NCBI GenBank assembly: GCA_030849065.1
Contig: JASAON010001643.1
Location: 62,001-126,000 of the forward strand
DNA length: 64,000 nt
Reading direction: 5' to 3'
From: Jaenimonas drosophilae
Lineage: Eukaryota > Euglenozoa > Kinetoplastea > Trypanosomatida > Trypanosomatidae
The position numbers were made by a program, and so were the translations under genes. How positions within the stretch are numbered: the stretch's first letter is position 1; each line of letters opens with the position of its first letter. Below, one piece after another: positions 46,662 through 55,622 of this stretch. Under the pieces are notes generated by a model. That model searched no databases and was not told the DNA's origin. It worked only from the letters and a program-made list of their open reading frames with translations.

Positions 46662-48005
46662 ATGCCGATCCAAGAGAATCCATTCGAGGCTGACATTCCA
46701 CCAAACGAGCGTAGGCACGACGCCGAGAATGAGCGTGCAACCCTCTTGGAGCGCAACTCACGCCCGCCGCTAGGGAAGAATATCCCTCCCGCTCCGTATG
46801 CGCTTCGAAGTGTGGTCATTAGCCCTCACGTGTTCATGGTGGTGTCTTTAATTTCCTTCGTTCTGACACTAATCTCCATCTTTGTACCCTTTTACAGGCG
46901 TCAGCAGTATCAGCCAGGAGGCGCAGGTAGCACGGATGCCAAATTCTACCTCTTCAAGACGGTGATCAAGCAAGAGGGCGGGGACACCGTCACAACCCAC
47001 CCCAGTGATTACTGCTGGAAGGTGAAGCGTCGTGTCATAGCTCTTGAGGCCTTCACCATTGCCTCTGCCGCGGCCTGCTTTATATCTCTGATCCTCGGCA
47101 TTCTGCACTTCATTCGCCGCGACGTGGTACGCCCCACAGGTGGAAAGACGGCACTGCACCGCTGGAAGATCGTCGTTGGTGGCATCTCCTTTGCACTGCT
47201 GACCATTGCCATTTCATTCAACTTCAATGTCTATCTGTGGACCTTTCAGGGGTGCTCAGAGGTCAGCTACCACTCGCAGCTGTATGAACCCAATGTGGGC
47301 TTCGGCTTCATCATGACTTCTTGGGTACTGATGGGAGTCGGTAGTGTGATTGGTGCACACCAATTGAATCTCCCACTAGATGCCCGCGCAGTGGATCAAG
47401 CCGTCCACTGCTTCACCATTTTTGCCCTCATTGGTATGTTGTTCTCCACAGTGGCCTGCCCGATCCCACACTGGTTCTACAAGGATGGCGAAACGCGCCT
47501 GGCCACCAACGTTCTACTATGGCGAGAGCAGGTCAATAACTTTGACTGGGACCTGCTGGCTCCCCACAATCACACCTCCTTGTTCGTCAAGGACTTTGGC
47601 TGCAGTTCCGTTCAGGCATACTTTCGAGCGGCTGAGGTGTTCAGTGTGGCTTCTATCTTCTTCAACGCTCTTGCGGGTACCTGTGGCTTCTTTCTATGGC
47701 ATAGCCTGATGGGAACTCGTCTGCCTGCAGTCATCTTCAGCTGCCTTGGTGTTGTGTGCACCATCGTGCAAGTTGCTTTGGAGCTGAGTATCTATTATGG
47801 AAGCTGGTGCGACGACGCCTACGCCTATCACAAGCAAAAGTTTGTCATGAGCGCTGGATTTGCGCTTAGTGCCACAACCATTGCCGTCATGATCGTGGCC
47901 ACCTTCTTCTCCATAGTGGCGTACGTACTCACATCAAAGTACTTCCCCGGAAAGCAGCCCAAAAAAACTGCTGGCCAAATCCTATCCGAGGAGTACCGTC
48001 GCTAA
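46662..48005 (+). CDS. Membrane protein made of two tandem four-helix units (amastin/claudin-like)
   Basis: 447 residues with eight predicted helices in two repeated groups of four: about 54-77, 128-151, 168-193, 211-232 and 248-272, 322-347, 353-379, 394-424. Corresponding points match: helix 1 of each ends in P..FY (PFYRR, 76-80; PHWFYKD, 269-275), each first extracellular loop carries Cys just before the second helix (YCWKV; FGCSSVQ), and the second helices begin ALEAFTIASAA and AAEVFSVASIF. The cysteine-containing first loop followed by an R/A-E-F-S helix recalls trypanosomatid amastins, but I could not find a full amastin signature. An upstream open frame from ATG 46395 crosses pyrimidine tracts, and the first ATG after AG 46616-46617 or 46649-46650 is 46662. 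The 45-residue N-terminus is cytosolic and charged. Confidence 0.68.
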   Translation: MPIQENPFEADIPPNERRHDAENERATLLERNSRPPLGKNIPPAPYALRSVVISPHVFMVVSLISFVLTLISIFVPFYRRQQYQPGGAGSTDAKFYLFKTVIKQEGGDTVTTHPSDYCWKVKRRVIALEAFTIASAAACFISLILGILHFIRRDVVRPTGGKTALHRWKIVVGGISFALLTIAISFNFNVYLWTFQGCSEVSYHSQLYEPNVGFGFIMTSWVLMGVGSVIGAHQLNLPLDARAVDQAVHCFTIFALIGMLFSTVACPIPHWFYKDGETRLATNVLLWREQVNNFDWDLLAPHNHTSLFVKDFGCSSVQAYFRAAEVFSVASIFFNALAGTCGFFLWHSLMGTRLPAVIFSCLGVVCTIVQVALELSIYYGSWCDDAYAYHKQKFVMSAGFALSATTIAVMIVATFFSIVAYVLTSKYFPGKQPKKTAGQILSEEYRR

Positions 48006-49081
48006 AGGCCGCCGCCATGTTTCTAAGGAGCCCCACTTTTGGATACCGACCGGAGTCCGTTGGAATATAGCGTGCAAATGTTTTTTTCTTCGGAACTCTC
48101 GCAGATCTACCGAGAGCTCTGTGTGTCTGTGTGAAGGAACCAGAGTCACCAAAAATGCACTCATACACGCAATCCCCGGGGGAGGTCTCGTAATACTTTG
48201 CCGTGTGAGTGTACGTTGATTCTGCGTTTCCTGATTTTTGTTATATTTTTCTTCCGTTGCAACATCAGATGTACAACAGTGCGGATGGAGTAGCACTCCC
48301 CTACTGCTTTATGGTAGTGGGTACATCTGCTCTGATGGAGCTTTCCTCCAATAGCTCCCCGCCTCTCATTGCGTTCCTGACGTGTACATACAAAAAAGGG
48401 GGGTCGTGCGTGATGAAAGATGGGTGATCCTTGAGGCCAAACATGCGACATCACGTACGTCCGCAGCGCACTTCACTGTGTTGTTCTTTTCCGATGCCAA
48501 GACGCTCCACCTGCGTATTCGAGAGCTGTCGAGAGTCAGCTCATTCTGTTTGTCTTTGATCAACAATGTCCTTGTGGGACGTGTGGTTGACCGGACTCCA
48601 CATCAGCAATGATGGCGTTAACTTCTATGCTTCTGACGTTGTGGGTTGATTTCATTTATTTCTCCGTTTGCTTGCGTCTAGTCCCTCTGGTTGTTTTCAT
48701 AATTGCAGCGTGTTGTACTGGATACATGTTAGATCATGCTGGCTACCTTCGTAGTGACATTTGGGCCTCCCAGACGCGCGCGCCATGTGGTCCTTCCCCC
48801 TTCTCCCGTGTTATCGGTAGTAGAGGAATAGGCTACTGCTGGCGTGTTATTGTGCTTGGCTGGCTCATGGCACACGAACATGAGGGTTGCGAGTCTATCT
48901 CGAAGCTGTTGGCGTCAGCCCACGAACTTGCTCCGTCGTCACTGTTGAGAGGCCCAATGGCTCCCCCACACATCTACACATTTGCCAAACCTTGTTACCA
49001 TCGTGTGGCATACTCCCCCGTTCTTCCATCTTTTTATTTGCAGACTTTGCCTTTTTTCTCCCTTCAGCAGCATCCATAACG
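48006..49081 (+). other. Long intergenic region (1076 bases) with no confident gene
   Basis: Contains several T-rich tracts with AGs, notably about 48238-48266 followed by AG 48267-48268 and immediately ATG 48269, which opens a 52-codon frame (to 48427). A longer open frame, ATG 48609 to 49079, runs across the tract (about 49020-49065) of the next gene, so it is not credible as a whole. The acceptor AGs of the next gene are 49042-49043, 49066-49067 and 49069-49070. A long 3' UTR plus leader is the simplest reading; the 52-codon frame is noted as a low-confidence candidate. Confidence 0.5.
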
Positions 49082-49513
49082 ATGGAGAAGCTTGTTCGTG
49101 CCAGTGCCAACTACACCATTTTTGGTCTAGTCAGTGGCTTCTACTGGAGGGAGCTATCGAAGCACTACAAGTTCACTGGTGCGGATGGGGTAAAGTCACA
49201 GCTCAGCGTAGCGCACACACATTGCTTTAGTCTGGGCACACTCTTCTTCCTGCTTGTGCTTGTGCTGGAGAAGAACTTTCGGCTTACGCAACAGCCTCAC
49301 TACAAGAGGTTCTATATTTCCTACAACATTGGTCTCGGTCTCACGCTTTTGTGCCTTCTTGGCCACGGCACCTTGACGGTTATCGGCAAGGAGCACCTGT
49401 GGACTTCCCCGTTTGCCGGCTTGGCTGGACTCGGTCACATCACCATGTCGGTTGGATTCTACTACTTCTTCAAAGTGTTGAAGAGTGCAGTACAGAAGCT
49501 GGAAAAGCAGTAG
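49082..49513 (+). CDS. DUF2871-like small membrane protein of bacterial type
   Basis: 143 residues with four hydrophobic helices (about residues 9-25, 43-61, 75-97, 107-127). The pattern GFYWRELSKHYKFTG (19-33), LSVAHTHCFSLGTLFFLLVL and LEKNFRLTQ matches what I remember of DUF2871, a family of small integral membrane proteins known mainly from Firmicutes and related bacteria. The His-x-His in the second helix and other buried His are conserved-looking and might bind a heme or metal, but that is conjecture. The frame is open 65 codons upstream to a GTG through the T-rich acceptor region; ATG 49082 follows AG 49069-49070 directly and gives the expected length. No signal peptide or mitochondrial presequence is seen. 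Cellular location and function unknown. Confidence 0.7.
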   Translation: MEKLVRASANYTIFGLVSGFYWRELSKHYKFTGADGVKSQLSVAHTHCFSLGTLFFLLVLVLEKNFRLTQQPHYKRFYISYNIGLGLTLLCLLGHGTLTVIGKEHLWTSPFAGLAGLGHITMSVGFYYFFKVLKSAVQKLEKQ

Positions 49514-49871
49514 AGGCCGAGTTAGTGTCTTTTCGTTCTGCAGCCCGAGCAGCGCGAATCCTCGGGCAACCTCTGGATTAGTGATATCTCGCCCTAACTC
49601 TTCCATCATACGGATGGAAGAGCAGCACGTACACTTCCTCATCTTTTCTGACGCCGCGCCACGTTTTTCGCCCGCAATTTCCACCCTCACACATCTCTCT
49701 GCATATCCGTAGCAAAAGTAAGTATGATCTGTGGTGCCGCTTACCCCAAGCAATCGGCCTCCTCTTGGCTTCCACTCTACCTCTTTCTCAATGTCTCTCT
49801 TTTTTGCTCTATACCAAGCGTTTTCTTGTCAATATTTGTAGGCCTCCCTCTTGATTGTTGTTGTGGTTCTC
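49514..49871 (+). other. Intergenic region
   Basis: Pyrimidine-rich sequence (about 49768-49830) precedes AG 49840-49841; no ATG lies between it and the next start (49872). No gene is seen. Confidence 0.5.
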
Positions 49872-50984
49872 ATGTCTACAACGGCAGACTACGTTGGGCG
49901 AACCTGCCCATTTTGTGGAGCCGTGGACTCACTGGACACCGACGATGCCCGCGGCGAGGTAGCCTGCACTGAATGCGCTGTAGTCGTGGCGATGGGTCTG
50001 GAGGAAAGCATGAGCACACGCTTCGAAAAGGATGCCACGTATCAAGACGTTGATCGACGCGCAGATCGCATGGATGATGGCAAGCAAACACGGCAGGGGC
50101 AAGGGGCAATGGAAGCCTCAGTCGCTGGGTCATCCAACCTTTCGGCGGCAGGTGCGGGCAACCGTCCACTTCCTTCACTACATCCAAAAATGCTTCGCTA
50201 CTTCGACTACCTGTCGCAACTCTCGAAGCGTGGGGAGGAAGTGGTGAAGGGGGCCACACGCCTCACACAGCAGTATGTGCAGTACTGCCGAGACCGGGGC
50301 ATCAAGGCAGACTCCATGAACGCAACCTGTGCCGCCTCATTTCTCATTGCTTCAGAGAACTGTGGGGACCCAATGCCCACGGAAGAGCTCCATGAAATAG
50401 ACCCTGACCTGAAGCGTGCGGAGCTCCGCCGCAAGGAAATTGTGACGGCGTTGGGCCTTGGCAAGGAAGAAGCAGTACGTCGAGAGCGCTTCGCCTCCCT
50501 CCTTACCCGACGCTATCTGCGCCTTCTTGGTCTCCCACTAGTGAGCTTTGAAGCTCCAGCATTGCTCTTGGCGGAGGCAATTCAGCACGTCACGAAGTCC
50601 ATTCACTTTCACCACCCTATTCTATCGAGTCTCGTGGAATCAGACCGCGTCTGTATGGCGGTCCTCCTCGCCGCCACAGATGACAGCATCACGTGGGAAG
50701 GGAAGCCAGACATGGCTGCTACCGCGTTGTTCCAACACGCTGCGCTGAACCCAGCTTCTCCTACTTCACCTCAGGGCCGCCGTGTGGACGTGCGGGCGGT
50801 GATTGTGGCAGACTTTGCATCTCATGCCCACCTAAACCCGAAACGTGTGGCTCGAGCTCTCACAATCGACGCCACGTGCATGAAGGACATTGTAGGCTGC
50901 TTTAATGACTTGATGGCGAAGAAGCAGCCAGGTCCTGTAGCGGGCTCCGTCACGGTTGGTGTGAAGCGAGAACGCGATGAGTGA
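49872..50984 (+). CDS. TFIIB-family general transcription factor
   Basis: 370 residues. The N-terminal zinc ribbon is clear: Cys12-Pro-Phe-Cys15-Gly then Cys32-Thr-Glu-Cys35 with following hydrophobics. After a polar linker of about 60 residues, a cyclin-like helical repeat starts near residue 103 (LRYFDYLSQLSKRGEEVVKG) and includes KADSMNATCAASFLIASE (142-159); a second, less clear helical repeat lies about 190-300. Length fits TFIIB rather than the much longer BRF1. Trypanosomatid TFIIB is known to be strongly diverged and needed for transcription of spliced-leader RNA genes by RNA polymerase II. That this is that protein is likely but not certain; BRF or an archaeal-like TFB relative would be the alternatives. 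Residues 354-370 are basic. The start follows AG 49840-49841. Confidence 0.78.
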   Translation: MSTTADYVGRTCPFCGAVDSLDTDDARGEVACTECAVVVAMGLEESMSTRFEKDATYQDVDRRADRMDDGKQTRQGQGAMEASVAGSSNLSAAGAGNRPLPSLHPKMLRYFDYLSQLSKRGEEVVKGATRLTQQYVQYCRDRGIKADSMNATCAASFLIASENCGDPMPTEELHEIDPDLKRAELRRKEIVTALGLGKEEAVRRERFASLLTRRYLRLLGLPLVSFEAPALLLAEAIQHVTKSIHFHHPILSSLVESDRVCMAVLLAATDDSITWEGKPDMAATALFQHAALNPASPTSPQGRRVDVRAVIVADFASHAHLNPKRVARALTIDATCMKDIVGCFNDLMAKKQPGPVAGSVTVGVKRERDE

Positions 50985-51207
50985 GAGTGTGGTGCTACTG
51001 GCAGGCTGCATAAGTTACGGCTTGCAGACTCTACACGTTGTTGGAATTACAACGCTCATCTGTTATTCGTCACTGTCACCGCTTCGTTGTCTGTATTATT
51101 TATTCATTATTTCGTCATGATTTATTCGTCGTCACTTCCGTTGTACTCTTCAACGCCCACAATAGAATCGTTATCGTTCAACCTCAACTCCAACTACCAA
51201 AGAAAAA

Positions 51208-51810
51208 ATGTCCTGCGGTGATGCTAAGCTGAACCATCCGGCGCCTGCCTTCGACGAGATGGCGCTGATGCCCAACGGTACCTTCAAGAAGATCAACCTC
51301 GCGTCCTACAAGGGCAAGTGGGTGGTCCTCTTCTTCTACCCCATGGATTTCACCTTCGTGTGCCCCACGGAGATCTGCCAGTTCTCCGACCACGTTAAGG
51401 AGTTCACTGACATCAACTGCGAGGTCATCGCCTGCTCCATGGACAGCGAGTACTCCCATTTGGCGTGGACCATGCAGGACCGCAAGAAGGGTGGCCTTGG
51501 CAAGATGGAGATCCCCATCCTTGCTGACAAGACCAAGTCCATCATCCGCTCCTACGGCTGCCTCAAGGAAGACGATGGTGTGGCTTACCGTGGTGTGTTC
51601 ATCATCGACCCCAAGGGTAACCTCCGCCAGTTCACCGTCAACGACCTCCCCGTTGGCCGCAGTGTTGATGAGGTGCTTCGTCTCGTGAAGGCCTTCCAGT
51701 TCGTGGAGGTGCACGGTGAAGTGTGCCCCGCCAACTGGAAGCCCGGTGCGGCCACCATGAAGCCTGACCCCAAGGCCTCTGTGGATGGCTACTTCAGCAA
51801 GAGCAACTAA
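51208..51810 (+). CDS. TXNPx: Cytosolic tryparedoxin peroxidase (2-Cys peroxiredoxin)
   Basis: 200 residues. Reduces hydroperoxides with electrons from trypanothione through tryparedoxin. The peroxidatic motif is FVCPTE with Cys52, and the resolving cysteine is Cys173 in EVCPANW. The GGLG loop near residue 94 and the C-terminal YF (GYF, near 195) are those of peroxide-sensitive eukaryotic 2-Cys peroxiredoxins. No targeting presequence, so the cytosolic isoform. The N-terminus ([13 protein letters not shown]) and [10 protein letters not shown] region resemble the Trypanosoma cruzi enzyme as I remember it. Codons are almost all C- or G-ending, like other highly expressed kinetoplastid genes. 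Single copy in this window although the family often occurs as tandem arrays. Acceptor AG 51164-51165. Confidence 0.95.
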   Translation: MSCGDAKLNHPAPAFDEMALMPNGTFKKINLASYKGKWVVLFFYPMDFTFVCPTEICQFSDHVKEFTDINCEVIACSMDSEYSHLAWTMQDRKKGGLGKMEIPILADKTKSIIRSYGCLKEDDGVAYRGVFIIDPKGNLRQFTVNDLPVGRSVDEVLRLVKAFQFVEVHGEVCPANWKPGAATMKPDPKASVDGYFSKSN

Positions 51811-52366
51811 AACGTTTGTGTCCTTGTTTCTCTCCCTCTGTGTTTGAGGAAAGTGTCTACTGGTTTCTTTCCTGTAGACTCTCTCATCTCATGTTTGGAG
51901 GGAGTGCTCAACGTTCTCGTTTAGAATAGCTGCACGATCGTTTGCTGCAAAGCGAGCAAGAAGTGCCGTGTCGGATGGATCGATGTCGGTCACGAGGATG
52001 GGTGGGCGGTGATGCCCCTGCGTCGTTGGATGGATGCAGATAGCGGTGAGGCTCGCAATGATGAACGATGCCGGGGTGAGACGGCGACCCACCCTTTCCA
52101 TAACAACAACCAAAACTACTACTACCAACAACAAACGTCAACCAAAACAACCCAAGGAATGTTCTTTGGGGATCTTAGTTCTTTTTTTCTATCTTGTTGT
52201 TATCTTCATATTGTGACGGAATCATGTTTTGGAGGGACTCGGTACCCTCGATGCCATCTCTTCCACACAGGCAGTTGTGGCATTATCTTTGTGTTGCATC
52301 CGTTCGTGCACGCTTTCGTTTTTCTCTTCTTCTTTTGGTCTTTGATGATGTAGCGATTTAGTGCCG
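51811..52366 (+). other. Intergenic region (556 bases), mainly 3' UTR of the peroxidase gene
   Basis: Contains a purine/C-rich CAACAA/CTACTAC low-complexity stretch at about 52098-52152, and a T-rich tract at about 52312-52342 leading to AG 52352-52353 and AG 52360-52361, a few bases before ATG 52367. Open frames on both strands within it lack support. Confidence 0.5.
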
Positions 52367-53656
52367 ATGGATCACCACGATGGGGGTGCATTTGCGGAGC
52401 TCTATTATATCCAGTATCCAGTGGGCATGGGAAAGGAAGGGCTGCCGCCAAACTTGGCCGCTGCCGTGAAGAGCGCTCATCCCAACACCACCACTAAGAT
52501 GGAAGCAGAGCATGTGCAGAGTACCCAGCTGATCGCTGTGGCATCGGCCGTGGCTTCTGCTGCGACCGATTTGGCAGCTGAGGAGGAGGTGGATACAGCC
52601 GAGCGCACACGTGCAGCACTCGCCCGCAAGTTGAAGGAGCGCACACAGACTGAGGAGGACTTCAGTGGGAAGCGTCTCAGCCATTCCCAAAACTCTGCAA
52701 AGAAGGATACCGAGCTGGTGCTGGCCCCAATGGTTGGCTCTTCCGCGATGGATGAGGCGGCAGCCACGAGTGGGAGTCTTGTGTCGGTGGTTCGATCCAC
52801 TACGCGGTCCAAGCCCGTGGCCGAAGGCATTCCCGTCGACGGGAAAGATGTTGTGGTGCCCTTTTGTGTCAGTAACTGGAAAAACAAGAATAAGATCTTG
52901 GTTTCGGTGGAGCAGCGCCTTGCGCAGCAACGGGATGATCGGGGGTCATCCTCCACGAGCAGCGGTATTAGTAGTGGAGTGATGGACCTTGCTCGGGCGA
53001 TGCAGCAAGCAACGCGTGAGGTGGCCACTGAATTGAGCGAGCGCGAGCGTGCCCAAACGGAGGCGGAGGAGCGCCGACAGGCAGAGGTGGAAGCAGAGGA
53101 GGCCAAGCGAGCAAAACAGCTTCTGGAGGAGAATGCCGCTCGCTTGTTGGAGACCAGCCGACGTCACGAGAGTCGCGAGCAGCGGCTGGAGCGGGTGAAG
53201 GTGGAACGAGAGCTCCGCGAGCGCGAAAAGTTGGAGAAGCAGCGACAACGCCTTCGTGAAAAGGCAGCCGCTCGCTTGAACATCACCGTGGATGACCTCG
53301 AGGCAGACGAGCAGCTCCTTCGGTCTGTGGAGGACGCACAATCGTCGCTTGTGGCGGTGGCCCCCTCCGCCTCCGACCACGCGAGCTCCAGCCGTCCAAC
53401 CAGCATGTTTACCGAGCAAGCTGAAGAGGATGATCAAAAGGGTCCCAAGATGGGTGCACTCTTCTCCCGTGTGGTCATTAGCAACGAAGGTATTCAGCGG
53501 GAGATGGAGGCACTGAGCAACATGGATGGCACGGGGCAAGAGGATATCCACGCGCACGCCATCAAGCTTCCCAGAGATGAGGACGACGACGACAATGACG
53601 ATGAGGGCGATTTCAATCTTGGGCGAATGCTCAAGAAACAGAGGCACGTCTTGTAG
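52367..53656 (+). CDS. SNW/SKIP-domain splicing factor (SNW1/Prp45-like)
   Basis: 429 residues. The family hallmark SNWKN is present at 169-173 within VVPFCVSNWKNKNKILVSVE (163-182), followed by a QRLAQQRD segment equivalent to the conserved DKRLA region. Upstream, residues 1-160 are less conserved. Downstream, a long charged helix rich in Arg and Glu (about 205-310) matches the helical extension of SKIP, and the tail is acidic (DEDDDDNDDEGD near 405-416) ending in basic residues. SNW1/Prp45 is a core component of the activated spliceosome. In trypanosomes it would serve trans-splicing of all mRNAs, a known general requirement. The protein is somewhat shorter than the human one. The start at ATG 52367 follows AG 52360-52361; the GTG two codons upstream is not used. 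Confidence 0.76.
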   Translation: MDHHDGGAFAELYYIQYPVGMGKEGLPPNLAAAVKSAHPNTTTKMEAEHVQSTQLIAVASAVASAATDLAAEEEVDTAERTRAALARKLKERTQTEEDFSGKRLSHSQNSAKKDTELVLAPMVGSSAMDEAAATSGSLVSVVRSTTRSKPVAEGIPVDGKDVVVPFCVSNWKNKNKILVSVEQRLAQQRDDRGSSSTSSGISSGVMDLARAMQQATREVATELSERERAQTEAEERRQAEVEAEEAKRAKQLLEENAARLLETSRRHESREQRLERVKVERELREREKLEKQRQRLREKAAARLNITVDDLEADEQLLRSVEDAQSSLVAVAPSASDHASSSRPTSMFTEQAEEDDQKGPKMGALFSRVVISNEGIQREMEALSNMDGTGQEDIHAHAIKLPRDEDDDDNDDEGDFNLGRMLKKQRHVL

Positions 53657-53973
53657 TCGTGGTGACGTGGCAACGAGCCAATAAAGTAAGGCTGCGGAGG
53701 TGTGGAGAATGCCCATCACTCGCTCTCAGGCTTACAAGTGCTCTCAAAGTTCAAATATGTCTAACTCACCCTCTTCTTCCTACTTTGCTAGCGTCAGGGT
53801 ACTTGCGTCGTAGACAGACCACTGGGGTGCAATAGGGAGGGGGTACAACGTGCCACACACCTACGCCCACATTCGTTGGTTGTCCAGTCAAGACACACAC
53901 ACACACATTTGTTTGTCTGTAATTCACACATTTTTAGCGTCAATTTCTCACGTTACGACCAGCGACGACGGCA
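53657..53973 (+). other. Intergenic region
   Basis: Contains a short (CA)n run near 53893-53907 and T-rich sequence ending in AG 53936-53937, 37 bases before ATG 53974. No gene is seen. Confidence 0.5.
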
Positions 53974-55104
53974 ATGCTTCGGTTGTTTCGTCCGCAGCTG
54001 CTTCAGCACACGGTGGGTCGTTGGTCTTCGATCCCTGCGGCATCGATGGTTGGGGAGATGACGCCAGGAAGTGGAAGCGGGGTCCTCACCAAGCGTGGGC
54101 GGCCCTTTGAGTTGGTTCAGCGTGAGGTAGACGCCGTCAAGGAGCACATCTCCAGTCTTGTTCGGCATCGCACGAACGATGTGCTCGACCACGCCGCCAC
54201 CTACGCCTTGGCAGAGGGCGGCAAACTCATGCGACCAGCATTGGTGGCGTTGATGGCCTACGCCCTGCTTCCGCAGGAACTGAGCCAGCAACTTCACGCC
54301 AGTCCCTTGGGCTCGTTGGATGAGGTTACACCCGGCACTATTCTCCCCTTTCTTCGTCTGGCAGAGGTGACGGAGCTCATCCACACAGCATCTCTCGTGC
54401 ACGATGATGTCATTGACCACAGCGATACCCGCCGTGGTCGGTTGGCCCTTCACAAGGTCTACGACGCCAAACGGGCCGTACTTGCCGGAGACTACCTCCT
54501 CGCACGTGCGTCCTTCTACATTGCCACCCTTCAGGTTCCTCGTGTGGTGATTCTCATGACCACTGCACTGGAAGAGCTCACCTCGGGGGAGCTCCTTCAG
54601 ATGGATGGCTGCTTTGACGTGGCAAGTTACGAGCAGAAGAGCTTCTGCAAGACTGCCTCGCTCATCTCCAACTCCCTCGCCTCAACGGCTGTCCTTGCCG
54701 ACCCTGGCAACCTCGAGAAGGAGTTGGCCGCCTTTAACTTTGGCAAACACCTCGGTATCGCCTTTCAAATCGTGGATGACTGCCTCGACATCACCGGTGA
54801 TGAGGCAAGTTTGGGGAAGCCAAAGCTGGCAGACATGAAGGAGGGCATTGCCACCCTGCCAGCTCTCCTCGCAGCAGAGCGGGATGAGGGGGTGGATCGT
54901 GCCGTACGTCGTCGCTTCTCTGAGCCCGGTGATGCTGAAATGTGCTTAGCTAAGATGAAGGAGTTAGGCTGTGTGGCTGAGGCTATGCAACGTGCAGATG
55001 AGCACTGCCGCATTGGTCTCGAACAGCTGCACGTTCTGGAGCCTTCCCAGGCAAAGGATTCCCTTTCTGGAGCAATGGAGCTGGTGCTGAAGCGGAACAA
55101 GTAG
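53974..55104 (+). CDS. Long-chain polyprenyl diphosphate synthase (solanesyl/COQ1 type), mitochondrial
   Basis: 376 residues. Trans-prenyltransferase that builds the isoprenoid side chain of ubiquinone. The first aspartate-rich motif is DDVID in LVHDDVIDHSDTRRG (about residues 148-162) and the second is DDCLD in QIVDDCLDITGDE (about 266-278). GGKLMRPALVAL near residues 86-97 is the usual substrate-binding segment. The N-terminus (MLRLFRPQLLQHTVGRW) is basic and hydrophobic with no acid residues, consistent with a mitochondrial or glycosomal targeting region; mitochondrial seems most likely. The residues before the first DD motif that control chain length (about ELIHTASLV) are small, allowing long products, as in solanesyl synthases. 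Chain length is not proven. Start after AG 53936-53937. Confidence 0.88.
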   Translation: MLRLFRPQLLQHTVGRWSSIPAASMVGEMTPGSGSGVLTKRGRPFELVQREVDAVKEHISSLVRHRTNDVLDHAATYALAEGGKLMRPALVALMAYALLPQELSQQLHASPLGSLDEVTPGTILPFLRLAEVTELIHTASLVHDDVIDHSDTRRGRLALHKVYDAKRAVLAGDYLLARASFYIATLQVPRVVILMTTALEELTSGELLQMDGCFDVASYEQKSFCKTASLISNSLASTAVLADPGNLEKELAAFNFGKHLGIAFQIVDDCLDITGDEASLGKPKLADMKEGIATLPALLAAERDEGVDRAVRRRFSEPGDAEMCLAKMKELGCVAEAMQRADEHCRIGLEQLHVLEPSQAKDSLSGAMELVLKRNK

Positions 55105-55137
55105 GTAGTCGGTCCATCACTTTCACAAGCACATCAG

Positions 55138-55156
55138 CACACACACACACACACGA
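55138..55156 (+). repeat. (CA)9 microsatellite
   Basis: Simple repeat in the 3' UTR of the polyprenyl synthase gene. Confidence 0.85.
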
Positions 55157-55482
55157 CACACCACTACTGTCAGTTGTTGCCTATCAATCACTGTCATCTG
55201 CGAACGGCGACGAGGTAGTGGTACTGTGTGCATTCTGCCATTTCACACTGCCATTCTTATAAGCACGTGTTATGGTCGAACGAGGTCAACCCCAGTTAGC
55301 TCATGACGCTGCGAAGTCATTTTGTGCGGTGCTTCACGACTCATGAGCCGAGCAGCACCATCACCTCAATTCATCCCTTACTCACTGACTTGGTCCATCA
55401 TCTCTTGGTGGTGCCTCTTCATATGTGCGGTCAACAGCTGTTGGCGAACGTTGCACACATTTTCACTTGCACACGCACTCTG

Positions 55483-55501
55483 TCTCTCTCTCTCTCTCTC
55501 C
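55483..55501 (+). repeat. (TC)9 microsatellite used as polypyrimidine tract
   Basis: TC repeat directly upstream of AG 55514-55515, the probable trans-splice acceptor of the glutamate dehydrogenase gene. Confidence 0.85.
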
Positions 55502-55622
55502 TATCACTGTTGTAGTTGGTGCTTGCACTCCAGTCCTCCAAACCTTAGCTCATCATCCCTCACCGGATCAACTCTTCGATAACGAAACCCAAAAACAAAA
55601 CAACCACATACCAATATCCATC

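Larger units (their letters stand above)
55105..55622 (+). promoter_or_regulatory. Intergenic region with (CA)n, (TC)n tract and acceptor AG 55514-55515
   Basis: Holds a (CA)9 run at 55138-55156 in the 3' UTR and a (TC)9 run at 55483-55501. The first AG after the latter is 55514-55515. No ATG occurs between it and 55623, so the in-frame upstream region from 55425 is not translated. Confidence 0.6.

Noticed and set aside
48609..49079. 156-codon plus-strand frame before the DUF2871-like gene
   Set aside because: It runs through the polypyrimidine tract and acceptor AGs of the next gene and ends 3 bases before its ATG, so it cannot be a separate mRNA in this form.
52012..52353. Plus-strand frame upstream of the SNW gene
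   Set aside because: It ends within the tract of the SNW gene and its C-terminal half translates T-rich sequence to Phe/Leu; not a gene.
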